43,161 nt of DNA, from the NCBI GenBank assembly GCA_902491795.1, contig CABUIX010000012.1, positions 1 through 43,161 on the forward strand. Reading direction: 5' to 3'. Shown in pieces: positions 18,278 through 28,100 of this stretch. The notes under the pieces are model-generated. The model had not been told where the DNA came from. It searched no databases and worked only from the letters and a program-made list of their open reading frames with translations. The stretch is from an uncultured Bacteroidales bacterium (GTDB lineage: Bacteria > Bacteroidota > Bacteroidia > Bacteroidales > UBA932). The position numbers and the translations under genes are program-made. Position 1 is the first letter of the stretch; each line of letters starts with the position of its first letter.

Positions 18278-21200
18278 TTAGAAATTAAGATTCAAACCGA
18301 AGGTGAATGACCTGTTGATCTGGAAGGTTCCTCCCTGACGGCCATGGTCTACGGATTCAGGATCGATGAACTTGAGGTTCTTGTTGCAGAGCGTGAAGAG
18401 GTTGCCTCCGTTGAAGTAAACGCGCAGACTCTTCAGACCGACTTTCCTGAGGAACTCGGGAGAGAAGCGGTAGCCGACCTCGATGGTCTTGAGTCGCAGG
18501 TAGGTAGCGTTGATGAAGTTGTAGGGCTGGTTGCTGGTGTAGGTCACGTTGTGTGAGTTGCCAGGTCCTGTAACGCGCACGAGTGCAGGCCAATAGCCGG
18601 TGTTCCACTCTGTGTTGGGGTCCCAAGGGTCATCGCCGTAGTTTGCAACTGACCAGCAGTCTTCAGTGTACATGGTGGGCAACTGGTACAGGTAGCCGAA
18701 TCCTGCGTATGAGGAAAGTCCGAGTGACTTGCTCTTGAGTGATGCTCCGGAGAACACAAGGCTGAAATCCAGGTTCTTGTAGTTTCCGCTGAAGGTCAGA
18801 CCGAACTGAAGGGGAGGATTGGCGTCAGACCAGGTATAGAATACGTCGTCGCCGGTGATGTATCCGTCTCCGTTGCGGTCAACCAGGGCATACATTCCGG
18901 GAACCATGTCGCGGTTTCCTGAACCGGTCCTGTTTGTATCATAGAGGATTCCGAGGTTGGAGATGTAGTCAAGGCTGCTGAACTGTCCGCCTGCCCATTC
19001 GTAGCGGGAAGCGCTTCTGGCGTTGCTCCATCTGTTCAGGGTGCTTCTCTTCCAGTAGTTCATTGATGACTTGTAACCCTTTCCGTTCTCGCTCTCGATA
19101 TAGGTCATTCGTGAACGGGTGTAGGTTGCGGTTCCGGTTACGCGGTAGTTGAACTGTCCGATTGACCCGCTGGTGTAAAGTGAAAGTTCAAGACCCTGGT
19201 TCTCCTCCACGTTGAGGTTTTCCTGAGGCAGTGAAACTCCATAGAAGTCGGGCAGTGAAACGGTGCGGGTTGCTGCTTTGCCGTTGATCTCCCTTCTGAA
19301 CCAGTCGAATGAACCTCCGAACTTGCCGTGCCACATTTCCCAGTCGATACCGAAGTCCTGCATGCGTACCTTTGCCCAGGTGAGAAGGGTATTCTCTACG
19401 GTAGTGGAGTTCCATGCCGGTGTAGTTGTGCCGTCGGCGAAGATGTAGGAACCGTTTGATGAATATCCTGCGATGTAGGCGTAGGCATTACCCTGAACCT
19501 GTCCGGTCATACCGTCGGACCAGCGGAACTTGAGGTTGTTGATGAAGGGAAGGGCCTGCTTGAAGAAATTCTCTTCGGAAATTCTCCATCCGAGGGAATA
19601 AGCAGGGAAGAATCCCCAGCGGTGTCCGGGAGCATATACGTATGATCCGTCCACGCGGCCTATGACTTCTGCAAGGTATTTTCCCTTGTAGTCGTATGTT
19701 GCACGTCCGATGTAGCCTGCGGTTGCGCTGCTGTAGCGGCTTCCGGAGTTGTCGGCAGTTGTGGCAAGTCCCTGGTCAAGGATGTCATGGGTGTAGAATG
19801 AGTCGTTGGTGCTGGTACCGTACTTGCGGCTGCCCTGGACGATGGCGCGCTGGTTGTTGGTAACTTCGGCGGCGAGGGTAACTCCAAGGTTGTGGTTGCC
19901 GAACTTCCTGTTGTAGTTCGCCTGTGCCCTTCCGTAGAGTCTCTGGTTGTCTGTCCAGAGTTCGCTGTATTCGTTCTCCACTCTGGAAGTTGCCGCATAG
20001 GTGTCAGTCTTGTAGTCATACGTGTCGTACTGAAGCACGAGGGTGCGTGACTTGTTGGTCGAGAAGTCGTATGCACCTGATACCTGGAGGGTGAGACCCG
20101 GCATCCAGGGAGCTGTGTACGAGAGGTCAACGGTGTTGTTGAATGTCCTTCCGGTGGTCTTTGCTATACCGGATGTTGAAGGATCAAGCATTGCGACAAC
20201 ATTCATGTTCTCGTTTCCGGCTGAATAGTGGGTGTAGTCAGTCTCCCCTGTGGCGGGATCGATAGGATGTACTCCGATACGGGGGTCAGTAGCGTAGATG
20301 TGGTACTGCATGTTCCAGTCCGCGTCGGGGTTACCGGGAGTGTTCTGGTTGCTGATGCGCATCGAGGTGGTATAGGTCAGCTTGAGGTTCTTGCCAAGGT
20401 TGGCAGTAACGCTTCCGTTGATGTTCCACCTGTTGTAGGCGTATGAGTCTGACCTCATGATTGACGAGTCGTCCATATAGCCTACACCGAGGTAGTAGTT
20501 GATCTTGTCGGTACCTCCACGGATTGACGCGTTGTGCATCTGGTTCACGGCGAAGGTCTTCATGACCTCGTCATACCAGTTGGTATAGTTGTAGGCAGGG
20601 TCTCCTGCTGCATATGCTTCGATTTCCTCTTGTGTGAAGCGGTGGTCAAGCCTGGCTACATCAGACATTGCATTGTCCCACCTCATGAAGCTTACCCAAT
20701 CCTCGACATCGTGGTTCGTTACAGGCTGGGTGAGGCGTACTGAAGTGGTGACTGAGACTGACGGAGTCATGTCGCGTCCTTTCTTGGTGGTGATGAGAAT
20801 CACACCGTTGGCGGCTCCGAGACCATAGATGGTTGCTGAGGCATCCTTCAGGACAGATACGCTTTCGATGTCCTCGGGGTTGATTTCCTGGAGTACTGAA
20901 ATGTCGTTGTATGTCTCTATTGATTTGGCTGACATCGCATAGCCAGTCTGCTTTCTTGTCATTTGCTGGCTTCTTACGACGCCGTCCACCACAATCATAG
21001 GGGTACCGTAGCCACGCAGAGAGAGCTCAGTAGAGAAGGATCCGGGCTTTCCGCCAGTGTCGCGGATAAGCAGTCCGGGCACCTTTCCCTGCAGTGAGAG
21101 CAGTGCGTCCGGAGACTTGGTGTTGGTGATGTCGTCGGTCCTGATCTGGGATACTGCTCCGGTTAGGGTCTCCTTCTTCTGTACACCGTAACCTACAACG

Positions 21201-21535
21201 ATTGTCTCGTCAAGCAGAGTTGTGTCTTCCTTGAGGACAACCTGAAGCTTGTCACCTCTGCCGACTGTTGCTTCGGAAGTGGTGTATCCGATGTACGATA
21301 CTTCGAGCACGTCTCCTTCCTTGACTCCTTCAAGAATGGCGTTTCCGTCCATGTCTGTCATGGTGCCGGTGGTGGTGCCCTTGATCATGATGCTGGCTCC
21401 CGGGAGAGGGCCTGTGTCATCAAAGACGGTGATGGTTACAGACTTAGTCTGTGCAAGTGCCGACACTGAAAGTACGACACTGAGCAAAAACGCACAGAGA
21501 AGTTTTAGTGTTGGTTGATGAATTAATTTGTTCAT
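18278..21535 (-). CDS. SusC-family TonB-dependent outer-membrane transporter
   Basis: Oligosaccharide importer powered by TonB. The signal peptide ends in VSALAQ at about residue 29. A carboxypeptidase-like domain follows (about 31-110, with PLPGASIMIKGT and VSYIGY), then a TonB box-like DETIVVGYG, then the plug (about 120-235, with LRGYGTPMIVVDG, VLKDASATIYG and GVILITTKKG). The 22-strand barrel ends in the terminal SFTFGLNLNF with Phe last. The 1,085-residue length is normal and no lesion is seen. The gene lies 48 bases after the GH3 gene and 11 bases before SusD, in a five-gene operon. The imported glycan is not deducible from sequence alone; the esterase and GH3 neighbours suggest a substituted beta-linked plant glycan. 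Confidence 0.96.
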   Translation of the reverse strand: MNKLIHQPTLKLLCAFLLSVVLSVSALAQTKSVTITVFDDTGPLPGASIMIKGTTTGTMTDMDGNAILEGVKEGDVLEVSYIGYTTSEATVGRGDKLQVVLKEDTTLLDETIVVGYGVQKKETLTGAVSQIRTDDITNTKSPDALLSLQGKVPGLLIRDTGGKPGSFSTELSLRGYGTPMIVVDGVVRSQQMTRKQTGYAMSAKSIETYNDISVLQEINPEDIESVSVLKDASATIYGLGAANGVILITTKKGRDMTPSVSVTTSVRLTQPVTNHDVEDWVSFMRWDNAMSDVARLDHRFTQEEIEAYAAGDPAYNYTNWYDEVMKTFAVNQMHNASIRGGTDKINYYLGVGYMDDSSIMRSDSYAYNRWNINGSVTANLGKNLKLTYTTSMRISNQNTPGNPDADWNMQYHIYATDPRIGVHPIDPATGETDYTHYSAGNENMNVVAMLDPSTSGIAKTTGRTFNNTVDLSYTAPWMPGLTLQVSGAYDFSTNKSRTLVLQYDTYDYKTDTYAATSRVENEYSELWTDNQRLYGRAQANYNRKFGNHNLGVTLAAEVTNNQRAIVQGSRKYGTSTNDSFYTHDILDQGLATTADNSGSRYSSATAGYIGRATYDYKGKYLAEVIGRVDGSYVYAPGHRWGFFPAYSLGWRISEENFFKQALPFINNLKFRWSDGMTGQVQGNAYAYIAGYSSNGSYIFADGTTTPAWNSTTVENTLLTWAKVRMQDFGIDWEMWHGKFGGSFDWFRREINGKAATRTVSLPDFYGVSLPQENLNVEENQGLELSLYTSGSIGQFNYRVTGTATYTRSRMTYIESENGKGYKSSMNYWKRSTLNRWSNARSASRYEWAGGQFSSLDYISNLGILYDTNRTGSGNRDMVPGMYALVDRNGDGYITGDDVFYTWSDANPPLQFGLTFSGNYKNLDFSLVFSGASLKSKSLGLSSYAGFGYLYQLPTMYTEDCWSVANYGDDPWDPNTEWNTGYWPALVRVTGPGNSHNVTYTSNQPYNFINATYLRLKTIEVGYRFSPEFLRKVGLKSLRVYFNGGNLFTLCNKNLKFIDPESVDHGRQGGTFQINRSFTFGLNLNF

Positions 21536-21583
21536 GGAACAATGATTTTGGTTAGTTGGTAATATCTATTGTGTTGGAATAGA

Positions 21584-23824
21584 CTAGATTTCAACGGACT
21601 GAGTGAGCCTGATGTCGTCGGAGGCAGCACCGAGGAGGAGGTCGAGGGTGCCGTGCTCGAGATCCCAGCCGTTGGTCTGCTCGTTCCAGAAGCGGAGATC
21701 ATCGAGAGGGATGGAGAGCTTTACCTTGACGGTCTGACCGGCGGGGACGGAAACTCTTCTGAAGGCCTTGAGTTCCTTGAGTGGCCTTTCGACAGCGCTT
21801 TCGCGGTAGGAGGAGTAGACCTGAGCGATCTCGTCGGCGTCCATGTCACCGGTGTTGGTGATGGAGAATGAGATGTCGATGCGGTCCTTGGCGGCCTTTG
21901 CCTTGAAGTCGGAGTATTCGAAGGCGACATAGGAGAGGCCGTGGCCGAAGGCGTAGAGAGGAGCAATGTCCTTGGTGTCGAACCAGCGGTAGCCGACGAG
22001 GAGGCCTTCGGAGTAGAGGGCGTCAGGCCCCTTGGCGGGCATCCTGAAGCGGTTCTGTCCTGCGACGTCCCTGCGGTACTGGTTGCCGAAGAGGTCGCCC
22101 TGGACCTCGACCTTCTGGGGGAAGTTGCCGAGAGCGAAAGCGGGGGAGTCCTCGAGCCTGGCGGGGAAAGTCATGGGGAGCTTGCCGGAAGGAGCGATGT
22201 CGCCGAAGAGGACGTCGGCGAGGGCGTTGCCGCCTTCAAGGCCGTTCCACCATCCCTGGACGACGGCGCGAGAGAGGCGAGCGACCTGCCTGAGGTCACA
22301 GGGGCCGCCGGAGATGACGACGGAGACGATGTTGGGGTTGACCTCGGCGATGGCCGCGAGTATCTCGTTCTGCTGGAGGGGGAGGTCAATGTTCTGCCTG
22401 TCGCTGCCCTCGGTCTCGATGGACTTGTTGGTGCCGCAGAAGAAGAGAACGACGTCTGCGTCTGCAGCAGCCTTGAGGGCCTGGTCAAGCATGTCGGGGT
22501 CTGGGGCCTCGTTGATGTCTGTGGCGACGGTGGGGTCGTCAGCGGCGAGCCAGCGGCCGAACATGCCGAGATAGTTCTTGTAGGCCTGAGCATAGGTTAC
22601 AGATCCCTGGGCCTTGGCGGAGATTCCGTCGAAGGGAGAGACCTCATAGAGAGTCTTGACACCTGCGCCCATGCCGCCGGCAGCGGTGGAAGCCTTTGCG
22701 TTGAGGCCGATGACAGCGATCTTGGGGGTAGCCTTGTCAAGAGGGAGAATGCCGTCGTTGTCGAGGAGGACGATGGACCTCTGTGCGATCTCGTAAGCGA
22801 TCTGCTGCTGAGGCTTCTGGGAGGTCATGACGGTGTTGGCCTGGTCCTCGGGAATGGGCTGGATGGCAAAGCGGACGCGGAGAATCTCGCGGACCTTGTC
22901 GTCGATGAGGGACTCGGAGAGCTTGCCGGCCTTGACGGAGTCGATGAGGGCGGGGCCGAAGTAAGAGTCGCCTGTCATCTGGACATTGAGTCCGCCGAGG
23001 GCAGCGCCCATCGTGCTGTGCGTTCCGCCCCAGTCAGAGACGGTGAAGCCCTTGAAACCCCAGTCTCCGCGAAGGATGTCGTTGTTGAGGTGGGCGTTCT
23101 CTGAGCAGTAGAAGCCGTTGACCTTGTTGTAGGCAGGCATCACGACCATTGCGCCGCCTTCGCGGACGGCAGCCTCAAAGGGCTTGAGGTAGAGTTCCCT
23201 CATCACGCGCTCGGAAGCGATGACGTTGACGGATCCGCGGTTGGTCTCCTGGTTGTTGAGGGCGAAGTGCTTGATGCAGGCGGCGGTGCCGGCGTCCTGG
23301 ACGCCCTTGACATATTCAGCGGCGAGAGCGGCGCTAAGAATGGGATCCTCGCTGAGGTACTCATATGTGCGGCCGCCAACGGGGAGTCTCTGGATGTTGA
23401 TGGCCGGGCCGAGGATGACGTCCTTGCCGCGGAGTCTTGCCTCACGGCCCATGCCTGTGCCGTACTTGTATGCGAGTTCCGGAGACCAGGTGGCCGCGAG
23501 AGCGGCGCCGGTGGGGAAGTAGGTGGCGGAGTCAAGCTGCCAGCCGGCAGACTGGAAGCCGGTGGGGACACCCTCCTCGCGAATGCCGAAGGGCCCGTCG
23601 GTGTACTTGATGTCCTGGATTCCCTGAGAGGGGACGCCTTCGGAGGACATGTTGGTCTTGCTGTGCAGCATCTCGACCTTCTCCTCGAGAGTCATCCTGG
23701 AGATGATCTCGTTGATGGCCGGGTCATTGACAGTGAGCCTGTCCTGAGGGTTTTCGGGGGCTGAGTTGCATGCAACAGCTGACAATACAGCAGCTGCAAG
23801 CAATATTTGGCTGATTGCTTTCAT
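21584..23824 (-). CDS. GH3 beta-glycosidase, lipoprotein
   Basis: Exo-acting retaining beta-glycosidase (glucosidase or xylosidase class). The lipoprotein signal ends with Cys19 (AVLSAVAC). The TIM-barrel domain has TDGPFGIR, KHFALNNQETNR (Lys185-His186) and the nucleophile in TVSDWGG (Asp264). The second alpha/beta domain follows (about 370-580), then a fibronectin III-like domain with AFGHGLSYVAFEYS and LKAFRRV. The 746 residues fit the family. The lipid anchor places it at a membrane, likely the outer one. Codon choice is striking: third positions are almost all C or G, which is why long open frames appear on the opposite strand. Possible reasons are high expression or a different origin. 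It is the second gene of the operon. The sugar specificity is unresolved. Confidence 0.94.
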   Translation of the reverse strand: MKAISQILLAAAVLSAVACNSAPENPQDRLTVNDPAINEIISRMTLEEKVEMLHSKTNMSSEGVPSQGIQDIKYTDGPFGIREEGVPTGFQSAGWQLDSATYFPTGAALAATWSPELAYKYGTGMGREARLRGKDVILGPAINIQRLPVGGRTYEYLSEDPILSAALAAEYVKGVQDAGTAACIKHFALNNQETNRGSVNVIASERVMRELYLKPFEAAVREGGAMVVMPAYNKVNGFYCSENAHLNNDILRGDWGFKGFTVSDWGGTHSTMGAALGGLNVQMTGDSYFGPALIDSVKAGKLSESLIDDKVREILRVRFAIQPIPEDQANTVMTSQKPQQQIAYEIAQRSIVLLDNDGILPLDKATPKIAVIGLNAKASTAAGGMGAGVKTLYEVSPFDGISAKAQGSVTYAQAYKNYLGMFGRWLAADDPTVATDINEAPDPDMLDQALKAAADADVVLFFCGTNKSIETEGSDRQNIDLPLQQNEILAAIAEVNPNIVSVVISGGPCDLRQVARLSRAVVQGWWNGLEGGNALADVLFGDIAPSGKLPMTFPARLEDSPAFALGNFPQKVEVQGDLFGNQYRRDVAGQNRFRMPAKGPDALYSEGLLVGYRWFDTKDIAPLYAFGHGLSYVAFEYSDFKAKAAKDRIDISFSITNTGDMDADEIAQVYSSYRESAVERPLKELKAFRRVSVPAGQTVKVKLSIPLDDLRFWNEQTNGWDLEHGTLDLLLGAASDDIRLTQSVEI

Positions 23825-23863
23825 GTTATGGTGTTATGTGATTTATGTCTTGGGGACGGAACC

Positions 23864-25069
23864 TTATTTGAAGATCAGTTGGGCAAAGTCTTCGAGATAG
23901 ATTCTCCAGTTGCGCCATATGTGGCCGCCGGAAGTTTCCACGTAGGTGAAAGGATAGCCTTTGGCTTCGAGTTTCTCCCTGAGCTCCTTGTTGGCCTGAT
24001 AGAGGAAGTCGGTCTCTCCTATGGCTATATAGAAAAGTTCGGGCTTGTCGGCAAAGAGCCTGTCGATCTTTTCATCGGTATTCTGGTAGAATTCAGGTGC
24101 AATCCAGCCGGTCTGGTCATCTGATGTGACGCCGAGTGCTGCGGAAAAGAGTCCGATGAAGCCGAAGGTATCAGGGTAGTTGAGGGCTGTCTGGAATGTG
24201 TGAAGACCTCCCATGGAAAGGCCTGCGATTGCTCTTCCTTCAGGCTTTCTTATTGTGCGGTATCTGGAATCGATGAAAGAGATCACGTCCTTGAAATGCG
24301 CTTCGAAAGATGTGTCGAACGAACCGCAGTTGTAGGGCTTGTACATGCCTTCATCAGACTCTCCGGGAGCGGCCTTGTGAAGTGTGTTCCCGTTGGTCAT
24401 CACGACAATCATCGGGACAGCCTTTCCTTCAGCAATGAGGTTGTCGAGGATCTGGGCGGCACGTCCGGTGCAGAGCCAGGATTCCTCGTCACCACCCATA
24501 CCGTGGAGCAGATAGAGCACAGGATATTTCTGCTTGCCCGTCTCGTAGCCGGCTGGAGTGTATATTGCCATTCTGCGGTCCTTGCCGAGCACGTCGGAGT
24601 GATACCATACTCTGGAAACCGTTCCGTGGGGAACGTCCTTTACAAAGTAGTTGTCGGCGCGTTCTCCGGGAATGATGAAGTAGTTCATAAGGTTTGCAAT
24701 GTCCCTCTGCACGTATGCATTGTTGGGATCCTTGACTGAAAGACCGTCCACAATGAAATTGTAGTTGTAGAGTTCGCTTTCAAGTACGTCTGAAGTGTAT
24801 TCCCATACTCCGTCAGGCCCTTCCTTGAGATCCGCGACTCCTGGAACTTCCACTGTCCCGAAGCCCTGGATTTCCATTTTTGACGGCTGAAGGAAGTCAC
24901 CTGTGACCTGAACCCTGACGGCCTTGGGAGCCTTGAACCGGAATGTCACGGTATTGTCTTCGTGAATTTCAGGCGAAATGATTTGTGATCCGCCGAACAG
25001 TGACTGCTGGGCAACGCAAAGAAGCGGGGCGACAAGCCACGAAATCAGAATCAATGAAATTTTTTTCAT
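23864..25069 (-). CDS. CE1-type carbohydrate esterase with N-terminal CBM48-like domain
   Basis: Predicted secreted esterase removing acyl or feruloyl groups from polysaccharide side chains. The signal peptide (about residues 1-20, ending VAQ) is followed by a beta-sandwich (25-125, with VTFRFKAPKAV and YNYNFIVDG) resembling CBM48/isoamylase N-domains, then an esterase-D-like alpha/beta hydrolase. Likely triad: Ser285 in GLSMGG, Asp354 in GETDFLY and His383 in GGHIWRNW. The C-terminus DFAQLIFK is shared by the sibling esterases in this window. It is the first gene of the operon, just downstream of a candidate operator and activator-type promoter (25110-25174). Deacetylase and feruloyl esterase activities cannot be told apart here. 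Confidence 0.9.
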   Translation of the reverse strand: MKKISLILISWLVAPLLCVAQQSLFGGSQIISPEIHEDNTVTFRFKAPKAVRVQVTGDFLQPSKMEIQGFGTVEVPGVADLKEGPDGVWEYTSDVLESELYNYNFIVDGLSVKDPNNAYVQRDIANLMNYFIIPGERADNYFVKDVPHGTVSRVWYHSDVLGKDRRMAIYTPAGYETGKQKYPVLYLLHGMGGDEESWLCTGRAAQILDNLIAEGKAVPMIVVMTNGNTLHKAAPGESDEGMYKPYNCGSFDTSFEAHFKDVISFIDSRYRTIRKPEGRAIAGLSMGGLHTFQTALNYPDTFGFIGLFSAALGVTSDDQTGWIAPEFYQNTDEKIDRLFADKPELFYIAIGETDFLYQANKELREKLEAKGYPFTYVETSGGHIWRNWRIYLEDFAQLIFK

Positions 25070-25109
25070 GATCGGTTAAATTGGTTTTTTGGTGTTTTAA
25101 GTGTCGAAG

Positions 25110-25174
25110 CAAAGTTCGCAGATTGATATTTGTCGCCGTTGCGCCCTTGTTCAATTTTTTTTTATTTTGTTCAA
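25110..25174 (-). promoter_or_regulatory. Candidate operator and promoter of the CE1-GH3-SusC-SusD-DUF3823 operon
   Basis: On the minus strand two direct repeats TTGAACAA (25174-25167 and 25154-25147) are 20 bases apart, start to start, separated by an A-rich stretch. A GAACTTTG element (25117-25110), one base off the -7 consensus, starts 36 bases after the second repeat's TGAACA. No -33 TTTG is present, as expected for an activator-dependent promoter. The same layout occurs at 29142-29206. Confidence 0.65.
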
Positions 25175-25177
25175 ACC

Positions 25178-28100
25178 TCAAAAATCCTGTCTGTATTCCT
25201 TTGGAGATACCCCGAAACGTTTCTTGAACGAGGTCGAGAATTGGGAGCTGCTGTTAAATCCGGTCATGTATGCAATTTCCGAAAGATTGTATTTCCCTTC
25301 CTTCATCAGGGCGATTGCCTTGTTGAATTTATAGTTCCTGTAGAAGGTGCTCGGAGTCTCACCGGTGAGACTCTTGACCTTGTAATAGAAATTCGTCCTT
25401 GAGATTTTGAGAATCTCGGAGATCTTGTTAATGTCCACTTCCGGATCGGAAAGGCTTTCGTCCATAATGGCATAAAGTCTGGAAAGGAAAGCCTTGTCCT
25501 GAAGCGAGAGGGTCTCTTCCTTTTCCGCCGGTTCCGCGGACAGTGAAGAGTTGAGATCCCTCTGCAGCCTGTGCCTGCGGTCAAGTTGGGATTTTATGAC
25601 CGCGAACAGGTATTTCGGCTCGAAAGGCTTGGTGACATAGGCGTCGGCCCCTGCTTCAAGGCCTTCGATCTGGTTGTCGACGGATGCTTTTGCCGTGACG
25701 AGTATCACTGGAATGTGGGACATTACCAGATTGGATTTGATCTGCTGGCAGAGTTCGCATCCGTTTGTGCCCGGCATCATTATGTCGCTGAGCACAAGCT
25801 CGGGCATTTCTTCCTTGATCTTCGTCAGGGCAGTTGCCGCGTCGAAGCAGCAGGTGACGTCATACGAGTCGGAGAGTATCAGCTGCAGATAGTGGGCAAC
25901 GTCCTCATCATCATCCACGACGAGAATTTTCGGATTCCCGTTTGCCTCTTTCATGCTTCCGGCGTCCTGCTGAAGGCTCGCCAATCCTGCAGTTGTCGGC
26001 TGCCTGACATTTCCGGCGGAGTATTCCTCTTCGGAATATGCACAGTCATCGTACGGCAACTTCAGGCAGAAGCATGCTCCGCCTGTGCCGTCTTCGTGTC
26101 TGGCGTCACGTACCGAGAGAGTTCCGTGATGAAGACCGGCAAGTATTCTGGAATAATACAGCCCTATGCCTATGCCTCCCTTGTTCTTGTCGGAAAAGTA
26201 ACGCTCGAAGATTCTCTCCTTCAGTTCATCCTTGACGCCCGGCCCGGTGTCGGAGACGCAGATTTCTGCCGTCCTGTCTGCCGTGGTGTCGAACGAAAGT
26301 TCAACTGTTCCCCCCATAGGAGTATATTTGAAGGCGTTTGAAAGCAGGTTGACAACGATTTTAATGAGCTTGTCCTGGTCTACGGGCATCATGAAAGGTT
26401 CGTCAAGTCCCTTGCACACGAATTTTATTGCCTTGGTCCTGGCATTGAGCCTGAACGGTTCCGTGAGTCCGTTGAGAACTTCGACAACGTCTGTTTTTCT
26501 CACCGACAGAGAAAGCGCGTTCTCCTCCAGCTTGTCGAGGTCAAGGAACTGGTCCACTAGCTGTGTCATCCATGCGCTGCTTTTCTTTGCCACCTGCACG
26601 AGCTTGCGGTCATCCGGTCCTATGGTCTCGCTCTTGTCCAGCATCGAGAGCGGTCCCGAGATCATTGTGAGAGGGGAACGGAATTCGTGGGCAATATTGG
26701 TGAAGAACTGCTTCTGCCTTTCGGCTCTCATCTTTTCTTCCTTTGCCAGTTCTCTTCTCCTGTGGTTTCTCATTGCCAGGAATACCAGCATTACCCCTGC
26801 GGCAGAATATATTATGTATGCCCAGACACTCAGCCACGGCGCAGGGACTATCTTGACCGGCAGAGCAATCTCGTCGGACCTGAGACTGTCCGACAGGGTG
26901 CTGACCTTGACCTTGAAGGTATATTTTCCTGGCGGAAGATTGCTGTAGTAGGCTTCGCGGGCAAAACCGGCATTGATCCAGTCGGAGTCGAAGCCGTCCA
27001 TCATATAATAATAGTGTGTCTTTTCGTTGAAACTGTAGTTGAGTGCTGCAAAGCTGATGGAGAACGAGTTCTGTCTGTGGTTGAGCCTGAGCTGCTTGCC
27101 TGAGCCGCAGTCGAATCCTGTCGGTTGCCCGTGGACTTTGACATCTTCAAAGATTACCGGAATCGTGACGGGCTCATGATCCGTCTTTGGCTTGAAGATG
27201 GTGATTCCGTGGTTCCCGCCGAAGACCAGCGTACCGTCGGAGAGTCTGCATGCCGCCCTGTCTGTGAACTGGTTGCCTCCTATTCCGTCTCCTTCCGTAT
27301 AGTTCGTGAATTTCATGGTCTTCTTGTCAGGCATGCCGATTCCGTTCATCGTGCTGACCCAGATGTTGCCGCCGTTGTCTTCCAGTATTCCCATTATGTC
27401 GCTGCATGGTGCTCCGGGGACATTTGAAAGGGTTTTGGCAGCGGGATCCCAGCACAGCAGCCCGTTTGCCACGGTTCCAAGCCAGATGAGACCCTCGCTG
27501 TCTTCCAGCACGTCGGTGGGTATATACACGGAACGTGTTATGCAGTCGCTGAGTGTTTCTCCGCTAATGTCTGAAATCCTTGCCTTGAAGTCGGGACCGA
27601 TGACCTTTACCGGCCTGTTGAATGCACATACGAGAATCTCGCCGTTATGTTTGGGGAGCAGCCCTGGAGTGAATGTGTATGCACGGCCGGTGGTGTTCGG
27701 CACTGTCTTGACCTCCTTTGCCCCCTTTTCGAGGTATTGCACGGTTTCGTAGGGGCAGCCGAGCCATATTGTGCCCAGTCTGTCAATCGCCATTGACAGG
27801 GGGTACCTTACCGGGTAGCTCGAAATTTTGTGGAGGGAGGTGCCTGAAATGCTCCATGAGGAGAGGGTGCTCATCGTTTTGCTCACGCTCCACAATATGC
27901 CGTCCTGATCCACTTCCACCAGCGATGCTTCGGTGTCAGGGAGATTCGTGTGCCTGCCGCTGTCAATGTCGTACAGATAAAGTCCGTTGTTGAGCGTCGC
28001 TATGACCAGCACGTTTTCCTCCTTCTGATATGCTATGGACACCACCGTCTTGTCCTTCAGGAACGAGACGGCGTAGTCATCTGAATTGAACAGGTCCCTG

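Noticed and set aside
21941..23104. 387-codon plus-strand open frame
   Set aside because: It is antisense to the GH3 gene and explained by that gene's C/G-ending codons. Its composition is low-complexity (Val, Glu, Gly, Asp) with no motif.
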